Part shown: in pieces, positions 9,610-17,269 of the stretch
Numbering within the stretch: position 1 is the stretch's first letter
Layout of the letters: every line of letters begins with the position of its first letter
Origin: Sphingobacterium corticibacter
Lineage (GTDB): Bacteria; Bacteroidota; Bacteroidia; Sphingobacteriales; Sphingobacteriaceae
NCBI RefSeq assembly: GCF_003076635.1
Contig: NZ_QDKG01000001.1
Span: 1,178,001-1,242,000, forward strand
Direction of reading: 5' to 3'
DNA length: 64,000 nt
The notes under the pieces: model-generated
The model's input: only the letters and a program-made list of their open reading frames with translations
What the model was told of the DNA's origin: nothing
Database searches by the model: none
Program-made: the position numbers and the translations under genes

Positions 9610-10485
9610 ATGCAGCGATTACAACTAAAACAGCAAGTGCTGAAGAAAGAAGATGTTGAAATATCGTTTCGGGTATTTGATTTGGATAGCAAACAGCTGA
9701 ATGATTACCTACAGCCGCACCAGAAGGATTTTTTTTGCATTTTTCTAGTAGAAGAAGGCGAACTTAAACTGCACATAGAAGACAGAATATTGACGCTACA
9801 TAGCGGACAAATTTCTGTCATATTTCCCAATCAGGTACACTTTGTGCAAAGCCGCTCTACGTCACTTTCCGGGAAAATCATTTTATTTGAAGAGGTGTTA
9901 TTTTGTTCAGATATTCTTAAAAACGAATTGAGTCCATACAATGTCAACTTGACTACGCAGCTGAGCAATGTGTTTTTATTAAAAGCTGAATTTGATGAAG
10001 CGGTGCACCTTATAGCGTTGATTCAGCGTATTTATGAGAATCCAAGTTTGGTGCGAAAAGAACAGGCACGTTTTTACATCAAGATATTTTTGCTCAAGCT
10101 GATCGAATCAGTGCACGGTCAACATCCGGTTTTGGGCAAGAAAACGCCAGATCAACTGCTGTATGTCGAGTTCAAGCGATTGCTCAATGAAAACTATAAA
10201 GAGGAGCGAAGCGTGCGCTATTATGCGGATCGGCTGGCGATCACACCGAAAAAACTCAATCTCATCACCAAAAAACATTGTAAAGAGACGGCGATCAATG
10301 CTATCCATAATCGCATACTGACCGAGATCAAAAGGCAATTTATGTTTGCACACATTAGCCACAAAGAAATCGCTTTGGATCTGGGATTCAACTCGCCGGC
10401 GGCCTTCAACAAGTTTGTAAAAGCTAAGCTCAACGAAACGCCCACGCAGCTACAACAAGAGCTGGCGCAAATGTATAACACATAG
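9610..10485 (+). CDS. AraC-family transcriptional regulator
   Basis: A 291-residue cytoplasmic protein with an N-terminal cupin-like sensor region (about residues 20-120; FLVEEGELKLHIEDR, SGQISVIFPNQVHFV) and a C-terminal double helix-turn-helix (about 190-288; VRYYADRLAITPKKLN and HKEIALDLGFNSPAAFNKFVK). The start is placed at ATG 9610, preceded by GGAG at a spacing of six bases and by a -7 element. It lies just downstream of the PUL and could regulate it or the alcohol dehydrogenase that follows. This is unlike the hybrid two-component regulators usual for Bacteroidota PULs. The ligand is unknown. Confidence 0.85.
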   Translation: MQRLQLKQQVLKKEDVEISFRVFDLDSKQLNDYLQPHQKDFFCIFLVEEGELKLHIEDRILTLHSGQISVIFPNQVHFVQSRSTSLSGKIILFEEVLFCSDILKNELSPYNVNLTTQLSNVFLLKAEFDEAVHLIALIQRIYENPSLVRKEQARFYIKIFLLKLIESVHGQHPVLGKKTPDQLLYVEFKRLLNENYKEERSVRYYADRLAITPKKLNLITKKHCKETAINAIHNRILTEIKRQFMFAHISHKEIALDLGFNSPAAFNKFVKAKLNETPTQLQQELAQMYNT

Positions 10486-10521
10486 TCCCGTCTGGGTAAC
10501 ATCGTAGGCCTGTAGCTGATC

Positions 10522-10529
10522 TATCTTTG
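10522..10529 (+). promoter_or_regulatory. Bacteroidota -7 element (TATCTTTG) of the alcohol dehydrogenase gene
   Basis: TATCTTTG matches TAnnTTTG and lies 25 bases before the ATG. No clear TTG -33 element is seen. Confidence 0.5.
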
Positions 10530-10554
10530 ATGCATCAAAACTAAAGATAGAGAA

Positions 10555-11706
10555 ATGAGTAAATTATTTATTGCAGGCGAGGTATTTCATGGTGCTGGAA
10601 GTTTAGCAGAATTGAAAAACCTTCAAGGTAAAAAAGCATTCATCGTAACCGGTGGTAATTCTATGCGCAAAAGTGGCACATTGGATAAAACAGTCGCTTT
10701 CCTAAACGAAGCAGGCTTAGAAACTTTCATATTTGATGGTGTAGAGGAAGATCCTTCATCAGCTACCAGTTTTAAAGGAGCTGCCGCAATGCGTGAATTC
10801 CAACCAGATTGGATCATTGGATTAGGTGGTTGTTCGGCTATAGACGCAGCCAAAATGATGTGGGTGTTTTATGAATACCCTGATTTGGATTTCGATTCTT
10901 TATTGAAGCCATTTAGTGTTCCTGTTTTAAGAAATAAAGCGAAGTTCGTTGCCATCCCTTCCACAAGCGGAACCGGTACAGAAACAACAGGTTTGGCAGT
11001 AATCACTGATCGAGAGAAAGGCGTTAAATATCCGATCGTGTCTTATGAATTGACGCCTGACATCGCGATCGTAGACGGCGAAGTATGTGCTTCGATGCCT
11101 GCTCACATTACGGCCAACACCGGTCTAGATGCCTTGACACACTGCGTAGAAGCATATGTGTCCAATATCGACGACAACTATGCTGACGTATTAGCAAAAG
11201 GTGGATTAGAAATCGTTTTTAATAACCTGAAGGAAGCTGTTGCTAATCCAACGAATATCACCGCCCGTCAGAACATGCACGATGCATCTTTCATGGCTGG
11301 TTTAGCATTCAACAATGCGTGGTTGGGTATAGTACACTCGCTTTCGCATCAAGTTGGCGCTTTGTATGGTATTCCTCATGGTGCCGCCAACGCGATTTTC
11401 TTGCCCAATGTTATCCGTTTTAATGCCAAAGTTTCCAAGCGCTTTCCAGAATTAGCGAAAGTAATTGGTAAAGAAACTGCCGAAGAATTGGCACAAGCCA
11501 TTGAAGGCTTACGCGCTGATGTCAAGAATATCTCTTCGCTCAAAGAGTTTGGTATCTCTAAAGAAGATTGGGAGAAAAATATTGATTACATCACACAAAA
11601 TGCTTTGGTAGATCCGTGTACCGGTTTTAATCCTCGCGTTCCAGTTTTACAAGATTTAAAAGATATTTACAATGCCTGCTACGAGGGCGTTGTATACGAG
11701 GGCTAA
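10555..11706 (+). CDS. Iron-containing alcohol dehydrogenase
   Basis: A 383-residue cytoplasmic group III alcohol dehydrogenase, which interconverts alcohols and aldehydes with NAD(P). The N-terminal Rossmann-like half has the nucleotide-binding segment IIGLGGCSAIDAAKMM. The C-terminal helical half has metal ligands in DALTHCVEAYVS (Asp and His) and in HSLSHQVGALYGIPHG (two His). Length is normal. It has its own -7 element upstream and a strong terminator downstream, so it is monocistronic. The substrate is unknown; lactaldehyde or butanol-type oxidoreduction during sugar use is possible, as fucO-like relatives show. Confidence 0.88.
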   Translation: MSKLFIAGEVFHGAGSLAELKNLQGKKAFIVTGGNSMRKSGTLDKTVAFLNEAGLETFIFDGVEEDPSSATSFKGAAAMREFQPDWIIGLGGCSAIDAAKMMWVFYEYPDLDFDSLLKPFSVPVLRNKAKFVAIPSTSGTGTETTGLAVITDREKGVKYPIVSYELTPDIAIVDGEVCASMPAHITANTGLDALTHCVEAYVSNIDDNYADVLAKGGLEIVFNNLKEAVANPTNITARQNMHDASFMAGLAFNNAWLGIVHSLSHQVGALYGIPHGAANAIFLPNVIRFNAKVSKRFPELAKVIGKETAEELAQAIEGLRADVKNISSLKEFGISKEDWEKNIDYITQNALVDPCTGFNPRVPVLQDLKDIYNACYEGVVYEG

Positions 11707-11737
11707 TTCTGGCTCTCGGCTTTTGAAAGTCATTTTA

Positions 11738-11767
11738 AGCGGCATGCATTTTTGAATGCATGCCGCT
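11738..11767 (+). terminator. Strong hairpin after the alcohol dehydrogenase gene
   Basis: A perfect 13-bp inverted repeat (AGCGGCATGCATT and its complement) with the 4-base loop TTTG. The downstream tail is only weakly T-rich. The rest of the gap to base 12001 shows no gene or clear promoter. Confidence 0.7.
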
Positions 11768-12001
11768 ATTGTTTACTGTATCTCACTATTTAGGTGGTTG
11801 TATATACTGTATTATGCACGACAGGGTATCATAGGCGTGAGGATGATTCTCCGTTAGTCCCAATTTCCGACTCAAACAAAACACCAACCACTCGAATTTT
11901 CCCAAAAAATGTTAAAAACACGCTGATATCGTCAGCCGAAGAAAACAAATCATAAAATACGTCGTTGTTATGGCAGTACTTCACAGGACTAAACCTCTAC
12001 C

Positions 12002-13015
12002 GTGCTTCTACCAAACGAGAACAACTACATATCTACTATACCAGCTATCGGCGATACGCCTATCAGACGGTGTGATTTTTTGTCGAATATTTATAAAACT
12101 AATATTCTTATTAAAGAAGAGTTTCATAACCCGGGCATGTCGTCCAAAGATCGTCCGGCATTGTTCATGATTCAGGATGCGATCCAAAGACAACGTATAC
12201 AATCCGGTGGTACATTTGTCGAAGCCAGTAGCGGAAATACAGGATTAGGCGTTACGATGATTGCACGTAGGCTGGGGTATAAGGCGAAGATATTTGTATC
12301 TAAGAGCTGCTCGCAAGAGAAAATCAACAAGCTGGAAGAGGCTGGTGCATCTATTGAGATTTGCGATAATTCCAATGGTTTACAAGATTTTCAGTCGACG
12401 CAGTTTCGGGCGCAGTCTTTCGCTGCCAAAGAGGAAAATGCGTTCTTCACCAATCAATACTATAATACGCAAAATATTCGCGCGCACTACAAAACTACAG
12501 GGCCTGAGATTTGGGAACAGACCAGTAATAAGATTACCCATTTTCTGTGTGGTGTAGGTACGGGAGGTACGATTTCTGGCGTAGGCCGATTCCTGAAAGA
12601 GCAGCGTGAGGACATTCATATCTGGGGAATAGAGCCGAAGGGTTCCATCTTGCAACATTATTTAGCGCATCGCACGGCTCCCGAGAATATTCAACCTTTC
12701 GAGGCAATCGAGGGAATAGGAAGAAATTTTGTGCCAGGCTCTTTCGATCCGCAACCCATTGATCACATATTTCAAGTAGGGAAAGAACCATCAAAAAGAG
12801 CTGCACTGTGGTACTACCAAAATACAGATATCCAATGCGGGTTTTCTAGTGCTGCGGTTTTAGCCAGTCTGCACAAGTATAGTCATATAATGCAATTTAA
12901 TCCTGAAGACCAAGTGCTATTGTTTTTTCCGGATCACGGTAGTCGTTATATCAGCAAATTGTATTCGAAACCTGTGGATGAAGAAGTTATCAATGCAATA
13001 AATATCGATGGATAA
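12002..13015 (+). CDS. PLP-dependent cysteine synthase/cystathionine beta-synthase family protein
   Basis: A 337-residue fold-type II PLP enzyme. The PLP lysine lies in NPGMSSKDRPAL, the substrate loop is EASSGNTGLG and the phosphate-binding loop is GVGTGGTISG. Relatives make cysteine, cystathionine or 2,3-diaminopropionate-type products by beta-replacement. The start is GTG 12002: an in-frame stop lies 12 bases upstream and the next Met is inside the fold. It overlaps the next gene by 8 bases and is in an operon with an aspartate decarboxylase, which is not the usual setting of a housekeeping cysK. A role in a small beta-alanine or amino-acid-derived pathway is inference. Confidence 0.8.
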   Translation: MLLPNENNYISTIPAIGDTPIRRCDFLSNIYKTNILIKEEFHNPGMSSKDRPALFMIQDAIQRQRIQSGGTFVEASSGNTGLGVTMIARRLGYKAKIFVSKSCSQEKINKLEEAGASIEICDNSNGLQDFQSTQFRAQSFAAKEENAFFTNQYYNTQNIRAHYKTTGPEIWEQTSNKITHFLCGVGTGGTISGVGRFLKEQREDIHIWGIEPKGSILQHYLAHRTAPENIQPFEAIEGIGRNFVPGSFDPQPIDHIFQVGKEPSKRAALWYYQNTDIQCGFSSAAVLASLHKYSHIMQFNPEDQVLLFFPDHGSRYISKLYSKPVDEEVINAINIDG

Positions 13016-14081
13016 TCAGTTATTTAACGATTTCCTTATACCGATCTCTTGGCCAGATCAAACGGCACGTGGTGACGAAAAGTGGATGGCTTTTTTCGCA
13101 CGTATTGGTATAGTCAAAAATTTGAATTTTAGAGTCGGTCACGCTGCTATATTACTCATAGAGCGAGAAAGTGGACAGATCAAATATTATGATTTTGGGC
13201 GGTATTTAGTGCCTCGCGGTTATGGTCGCGCGCGGTCTGCTCGATTCGACCCTAGGTTGGTTATCGAGACAAAAGCGGCATTTGACCGAGGTGGTGATAT
13301 TTGCAATTTGCAGGAGATCTTGGACGAACTCCATGCGAAAGAAGAAGCGACGCATGGCGGTGGCAGAACGTTGTTTTCAATTTGCCGAGGTGTTTCTTAC
13401 CAGCAAGCGGAAGCTTATGCGGACGAACTCGTCGCACAAGGGCCTATTCTTTACGGAGCATTGGCCAAAAAAAACAATAGCTGTTCTAGATTTGTTGCTC
13501 AAGTACTGACCGCAGCTATGCCAACGTACGATACACGTCGTCGAAAAATACTATATCCCGAATCGCTGAAGGCGAGTCCGACCAGCAATGTCGTAAATGC
13601 CGCAGTGATTGATGATATATTTTGCTATTTTGAGAGAAAGATCACCGCTATGCCCATGCATAGAATAGCATCACTACGCTTCCAAGTCGGATTGTTAAAA
13701 GATAATTTTAGTCGGAGCGGAGCTGAAAAGTTGGGTTGCGACCAAGTGCCCGGAATGATGCAATATGTTGAACGTCCATTATCCGTTCCTATTAATGCGC
13801 AATGGATTGGTGGGATTGGAGAAGGTGCTTGGTTTACCTTGGCACTAGTAGAAAATTCCACTTATCAAGTAAAGCGTTATGACGCAGACGGCATTTTGCT
13901 GTACGAACAAATTATGGCGAGTGATGATGATTTTTCGCCAAGTGAAGATTTTGAATTTACACACCATTTTTCGTTCGAGAAGCATTATATAACACAGAGA
14001 GGAAAGCAATTCGTATTGCAAGCAATTGATTTCGAGCAAGATTTTTTACACCAGAAAAATAGTGAACAAGCAATAATATAA
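13008..14081 (+). CDS. DUF6695-like protein, possible permuted papain-fold hydrolase
   Basis: A 357-residue protein without signal peptide or membrane segment. The N-terminal part contains VGHAAILLI (His45), followed by YYDFGRYLVPRGYGRARS and, after a helical region, NNSCSRFVAQVL (Cys159). A His on a strand followed by a Cys at the start of a helix is the order in circularly permuted NlpC/P60 or LRAT-type enzymes, so a cysteine amidase, peptidase or acyltransferase is possible. I recall similar Bacteroidota proteins under DUF6695. The C-terminal 150 residues are unassigned. It overlaps the PLP enzyme by 8 bases and ends 6 bases before panD, so the three are one operon. Confidence 0.65.
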   Translation: MDNQLFNDFLIPISWPDQTARGDEKWMAFFARIGIVKNLNFRVGHAAILLIERESGQIKYYDFGRYLVPRGYGRARSARFDPRLVIETKAAFDRGGDICNLQEILDELHAKEEATHGGGRTLFSICRGVSYQQAEAYADELVAQGPILYGALAKKNNSCSRFVAQVLTAAMPTYDTRRRKILYPESLKASPTSNVVNAAVIDDIFCYFERKITAMPMHRIASLRFQVGLLKDNFSRSGAEKLGCDQVPGMMQYVERPLSVPINAQWIGGIGEGAWFTLALVENSTYQVKRYDADGILLYEQIMASDDDFSPSEDFEFTHHFSFEKHYITQRGKQFVLQAIDFEQDFLHQKNSEQAII

Positions 14082-14087
14082 TATAAC

Positions 14088-14456
14088 ATGGAGTTAACAC
14101 TTTTAAAAGCAAAAATTCATACCGTCAAAGTTACCGAAGCCAATGTGGCATACAATGGTTCTATAACCATTGATGCAGATCTTTTGGATGCGGCCGGCAT
14201 CAAGAAGTACGAACAAGTATATATCAACAACGCGATCAATGGCAGTCGGATCATGACCTATGTATTGCCAGGAAAACGCGGCAGTGGCGAAGTGTGCATG
14301 AATGGTGGCGCTGCGCTGCATGCCAAGGTCGGCGATACCGTACACATCTTATCTTTCATCAATCTATCTCCAGAAGAAGCAGACGAATATCAACCTACTT
14401 TGGTCTTTACCGAAGGGGAAAATAAGATTAAATCGGTAGAGAAATACGACTATTGA
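14088..14456 (+). CDS. panD: Aspartate 1-decarboxylase
   Basis: A 122-residue pyruvoyl enzyme that decarboxylates L-aspartate to beta-alanine, normally for pantothenate and CoA. The proenzyme self-cleaves between Gly24 and Ser25, and that pair sits exactly there (YNGSITID). Lys9, His11, Arg54, Tyr58 and Asn72 are also conserved, so it should be active. It differs from the usual form by Gly-Gly in MNGGAAL, where NGAA is typical. It is the last gene of the operon with the PLP enzyme and the DUF6695-like protein, with no panC or panB in sight, so it may be a second, specialised copy. A strong terminator follows. Confidence 0.87.
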   Translation: MELTLLKAKIHTVKVTEANVAYNGSITIDADLLDAAGIKKYEQVYINNAINGSRIMTYVLPGKRGSGEVCMNGGAALHAKVGDTVHILSFINLSPEEADEYQPTLVFTEGENKIKSVEKYDY

Positions 14457-14490
14457 TACCGCGATTCCTTAAGTAAAGCGTATTGTTATT

Positions 14491-14525
14491 GTGCTCGTCA
14501 AAATGAATCTTGACGAGCACTTTTT
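14491..14525 (+). terminator. Intrinsic terminator of the panD operon
   Basis: GTGCTCGTCAA pairs perfectly with TTGACGAGCAC around an 8-base loop and is followed directly by TTTTT. Confidence 0.9.
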
Positions 14526-14631
14526 GCGATACAGCGATTGGCAGATTATTCATTGGTAGCAGGCGAAAATACGATTATAGTGTGCAGTAAGCATGTAACA
14601 AATATGCACGAATAGTTGTATATTGAAGTCT

Positions 14632-15300
14632 ATGAAAATCGCTGTCATACTTCTTGCTTTTTGCCTGCTACAATTTACGGTACGTGCTCAGGTTACATCT
14701 TTTGTAATCGATGAAGCACAATTGGATCAATCTTTAAAAGAGACTTTAGAAGCTATTTACCAATCTGATCAATCGGTCCGAATGGAGATAGGGCAAGCTA
14801 AGGTAGCAGGAAAATCTGATGCTTATTTAGATAGCTTGCAGCAAGTCGTTGCTGAAACGGATCAAACAAATTTACACGTTATAAAAGAGATCATAAAGAA
14901 GCATGGTTGGGTAAGTCCATCGCAGGTAGGGATACAAGGTGCACAAGGATTATTTCTGGTCATCCAGCATGCTGATTTGGAAACACAAGAAACCTATCTT
15001 CCGATGATTTTAGAAGCAGAAAAGCAAGGGGATATTTTGTCAAGTAATGTGGCCATTTTATTAGATCGGATCGCTATGCGCCAGGGCAAAAAACAAAAAT
15101 ATGGATCTCAAGGATTTAGAGATAAGGAATCTGGCCAAGCCTATATTTATCCGATTGAAGATTTGGACAATCTCGAAGCGCATCGCAAATCTATGGGATT
15201 GCCGCCTATGAAAGACTATGTGAGTGGTTGGGATATAGAAAAATATAAAGCTGAACTTCCGAAGATAGAGGAGATGGTGCGATTGCAAAGCGTCAAGTAA
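14632..15300 (+). CDS. DUF6624-type secreted protein
   Basis: A 222-residue protein with a signal peptide (about residues 1-20, ending VRAQ) and a helical domain with the words GWVSPSQVGIQGAQGLFLVIQHAD and DRIAMRQGKKQKYGSQG, which I recognise as the DUF6624 family common in Bacteroidota. Its function is unknown; it probably resides in the periplasm. ATG 14632 is preferred over the in-frame TTG at 14623 because it starts the signal peptide properly. It is monocistronic, between two intrinsic terminators. Confidence 0.75.
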   Translation: MKIAVILLAFCLLQFTVRAQVTSFVIDEAQLDQSLKETLEAIYQSDQSVRMEIGQAKVAGKSDAYLDSLQQVVAETDQTNLHVIKEIIKKHGWVSPSQVGIQGAQGLFLVIQHADLETQETYLPMILEAEKQGDILSSNVAILLDRIAMRQGKKQKYGSQGFRDKESGQAYIYPIEDLDNLEAHRKSMGLPPMKDYVSGWDIEKYKAELPKIEEMVRLQSVK

Positions 15301-15327
15301 GATTATTTATGGAGGATTTATTCCAAT

Positions 15328-15368
15328 AAAACAAAAGGAAGGATTGCAAAAGTCCTTCCTTTTGTTTT
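15328..15368 (+). terminator. Intrinsic terminator after the DUF6624 gene
   Basis: A perfect 16-bp inverted repeat (AAAACAAAAGGAAGGA and its complement) with a 9-base loop. The A-rich and T-rich flanks make it potentially bidirectional. Confidence 0.88.
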
Positions 15369-15480
15369 GTAACGGTTGATCATCAGAATCAATTTCTTTT
15401 GCCGAATCTACCCCCTTTAATTGGTTGAGATCACCCATTGTGTACAAATAGAAGTTTTGCATATTTGTTTATTCTAGTAG

Positions 15481-15559
15481 CACGCGTTGCTGGTCTTTGC
15501 CTCAACGCGTGTGATATGACTAACGAATTTTACGATATCCTCGTAAGGAAATCGTAAAA
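15481..15559 (+). promoter_or_regulatory. Leader of the GH51 gene with two perfect inverted repeats
   Basis: Two hairpin-forming repeats lie between a near-consensus -7 element (CATATTTG, about 15460) and the GH51 ATG. The first is CACGCGTTG/CAACGCGTG at 15481-15489 and 15503-15511. The second is TTTTACGAT/ATCGTAAAA at 15528-15536 and 15551-15559. They could be RNA structures in the 5' leader or protein operators. Neither has a T-run, so they are not terminators. Confidence 0.45.
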
Positions 15560-15582
15560 CATAACCAAAAAACTATTAAACG

Positions 15583-17139
15583 ATGATCAAGACAAATTCT
15601 AGGCTATTCCTGTTCTTTTTGCTACTGGTTTTAACGGGAAATTGCGCGTTTGCACAACAAAAGAAAACGATCGTTACACTGCAAGCACCTTCTAATACAA
15701 CAATTAACAAGCACATTTACGGTCACTTTGCCGAGCATTTAGGACGTTGTGTATACGGAGGTTTTTATGTAGGAGAAGATAACGAACGTATTCCAAATAC
15801 AGCAGGTGTGCGTAATGATGTGGTGGCTGCGTTGAAAGAGTTACAGATACCTAACCTTCGCTGGCCAGGAGGATGTTTTGCTGATACCTATCATTGGAAA
15901 GACGGCATTGGTCCGAAGCCAGGTCGTCCAACGATTGTCAATAGCTGGTGGGGCGGCGTCACGGAAGATAATAGCTTTGGCACACACGATTTTCTCAACA
16001 TGTGCGAGCTATTGGAGACTGAGCCATATCTAGCAGGAAATGTCGGAAGCGGTGAAGTCCAAGAACTAGCAGACTGGGTACAATATGTGAATCACGCAGG
16101 CGAAAGTCCGATGGCAGATCTAAGACGCACGAATGGTCGTGAAGAACCTTGGAAAGTGAAGTTTTGGGGCGTTGGTAATGAAGCTTGGGGTTGCGGTGGC
16201 AATATGACGGCATCCTATTATTCGGATGTATACCGCAAGTACGCTACTTTCATGTCTGACTGGACCAATACTGGTGGCTTGTTTCGTATTGCTTCTGGTG
16301 CAAACGTAGATGATTATGAGTGGACAGAAACGCTCATGAAAAATATAAAACATAATCTGGTAGAAGGTTTAGCCTTGCATCATTATGCCAACGTAGAATG
16401 GAATAGCAAAGGTCCCGCAACAGGATATTCGGATACACAATATTTCAAGACCATGCAATCAGCTTGGAAAATGGATGAATTGGTGCGCAAGCATTCTGCT
16501 ATCATGGATAAATACGATCCAAAAAAACGCATTGCTTTAGTCGTAGACGAGTGGGGTGGATGGTACGAAGTAGAAGAAGGGACTAATCCTGGTTTCTTGT
16601 ATCAGCAGAATACCATGCGCGATGCGATGATTGCTGGGCTCACGCTAAATGTATTTAACAATCATGCGGAACGTGTCCGGATGGCCAATCTGGCGCAGAC
16701 GATTAATGTTTTGCAAGCGGTAATCCTTACGAAAGACGAACAAATGATTTTGACGCCAACCTACCACGTGATGGAAATGTACAAGGTGCATCAAGATGCA
16801 CAATTGATTCCGCTCAGTGTTGAAAGTGCCTTGTATACATTTGAAGGGGAGACATTGCCAGCAGTACATACTTCTGCCTCGGTAGGCAAGGACGGAAAAA
16901 CGCATATTAGTATCGTTAACATTGATGCGAAACAAACGCATCAGGTGGATTTGAATCTAGGTAAATCTTACAAAAATCTTTCGGGAAGAATTTTGAAATC
17001 AGCTTCGCTGAACGATCACAATACTTTTGAAAAACCTGATGCTATAAAACCTGAATCATTTAAAGGTTTCAAACAAAATGCAAATCAATTAGCTGTCGAA
17101 TTACCACCGTTTTCGGTGGTGGTACTCACACTGGACTAA
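15583..17139 (+). CDS. GH51 alpha-L-arabinofuranosidase, secreted
   Basis: A 518-residue GH51 enzyme that removes alpha-L-arabinofuranose from arabinan, arabinoxylan or arabinogalactan. The signal peptide spans about residues 1-25 (ending AFAQ). The TIM barrel follows with the acid/base Glu200 (GVGNEAWGCGG) and the nucleophile Glu323 (VVDEWGGWY); a C-terminal beta-sandwich completes it from about residue 390. Many GH51 enzymes are intracellular, but this one has an export signal. It stands alone between terminators, 6 kb from the PUL, with a leader holding two inverted repeats. It probably cooperates with the GH43 and GH127 enzymes upstream. Confidence 0.92.
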   Translation: MIKTNSRLFLFFLLLVLTGNCAFAQQKKTIVTLQAPSNTTINKHIYGHFAEHLGRCVYGGFYVGEDNERIPNTAGVRNDVVAALKELQIPNLRWPGGCFADTYHWKDGIGPKPGRPTIVNSWWGGVTEDNSFGTHDFLNMCELLETEPYLAGNVGSGEVQELADWVQYVNHAGESPMADLRRTNGREEPWKVKFWGVGNEAWGCGGNMTASYYSDVYRKYATFMSDWTNTGGLFRIASGANVDDYEWTETLMKNIKHNLVEGLALHHYANVEWNSKGPATGYSDTQYFKTMQSAWKMDELVRKHSAIMDKYDPKKRIALVVDEWGGWYEVEEGTNPGFLYQQNTMRDAMIAGLTLNVFNNHAERVRMANLAQTINVLQAVILTKDEQMILTPTYHVMEMYKVHQDAQLIPLSVESALYTFEGETLPAVHTSASVGKDGKTHISIVNIDAKQTHQVDLNLGKSYKNLSGRILKSASLNDHNTFEKPDAIKPESFKGFKQNANQLAVELPPFSVVVLTLD

Positions 17140-17185
17140 GGTACGATCCGTGCTATATCTATAATAATGTTTCTTCACAAGTATT

Positions 17186-17217
17186 AAAAAAGCAACTCCG
17201 ATAAGAGTTGCTTTTTT
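17186..17217 (+). terminator. Intrinsic terminator after GH51
   Basis: AAAAAAGCAACTC pairs with GAGTTGCTTTTTT around a short loop. The A/T flanks make it bidirectional, so it can also end the converging lipoprotein operon. Confidence 0.9.
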
Positions 17218-17269
17218 CGTGGTATTTTTTATTTTGCTAGTGATTACTATTGGCATTCAGTTGCTTTTA

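Noticed and set aside
11970..12170. 66-codon + strand open frame starting at ATG 11970
   Set aside because: It overlaps the PLP enzyme in another frame and its sequence is not protein-like.
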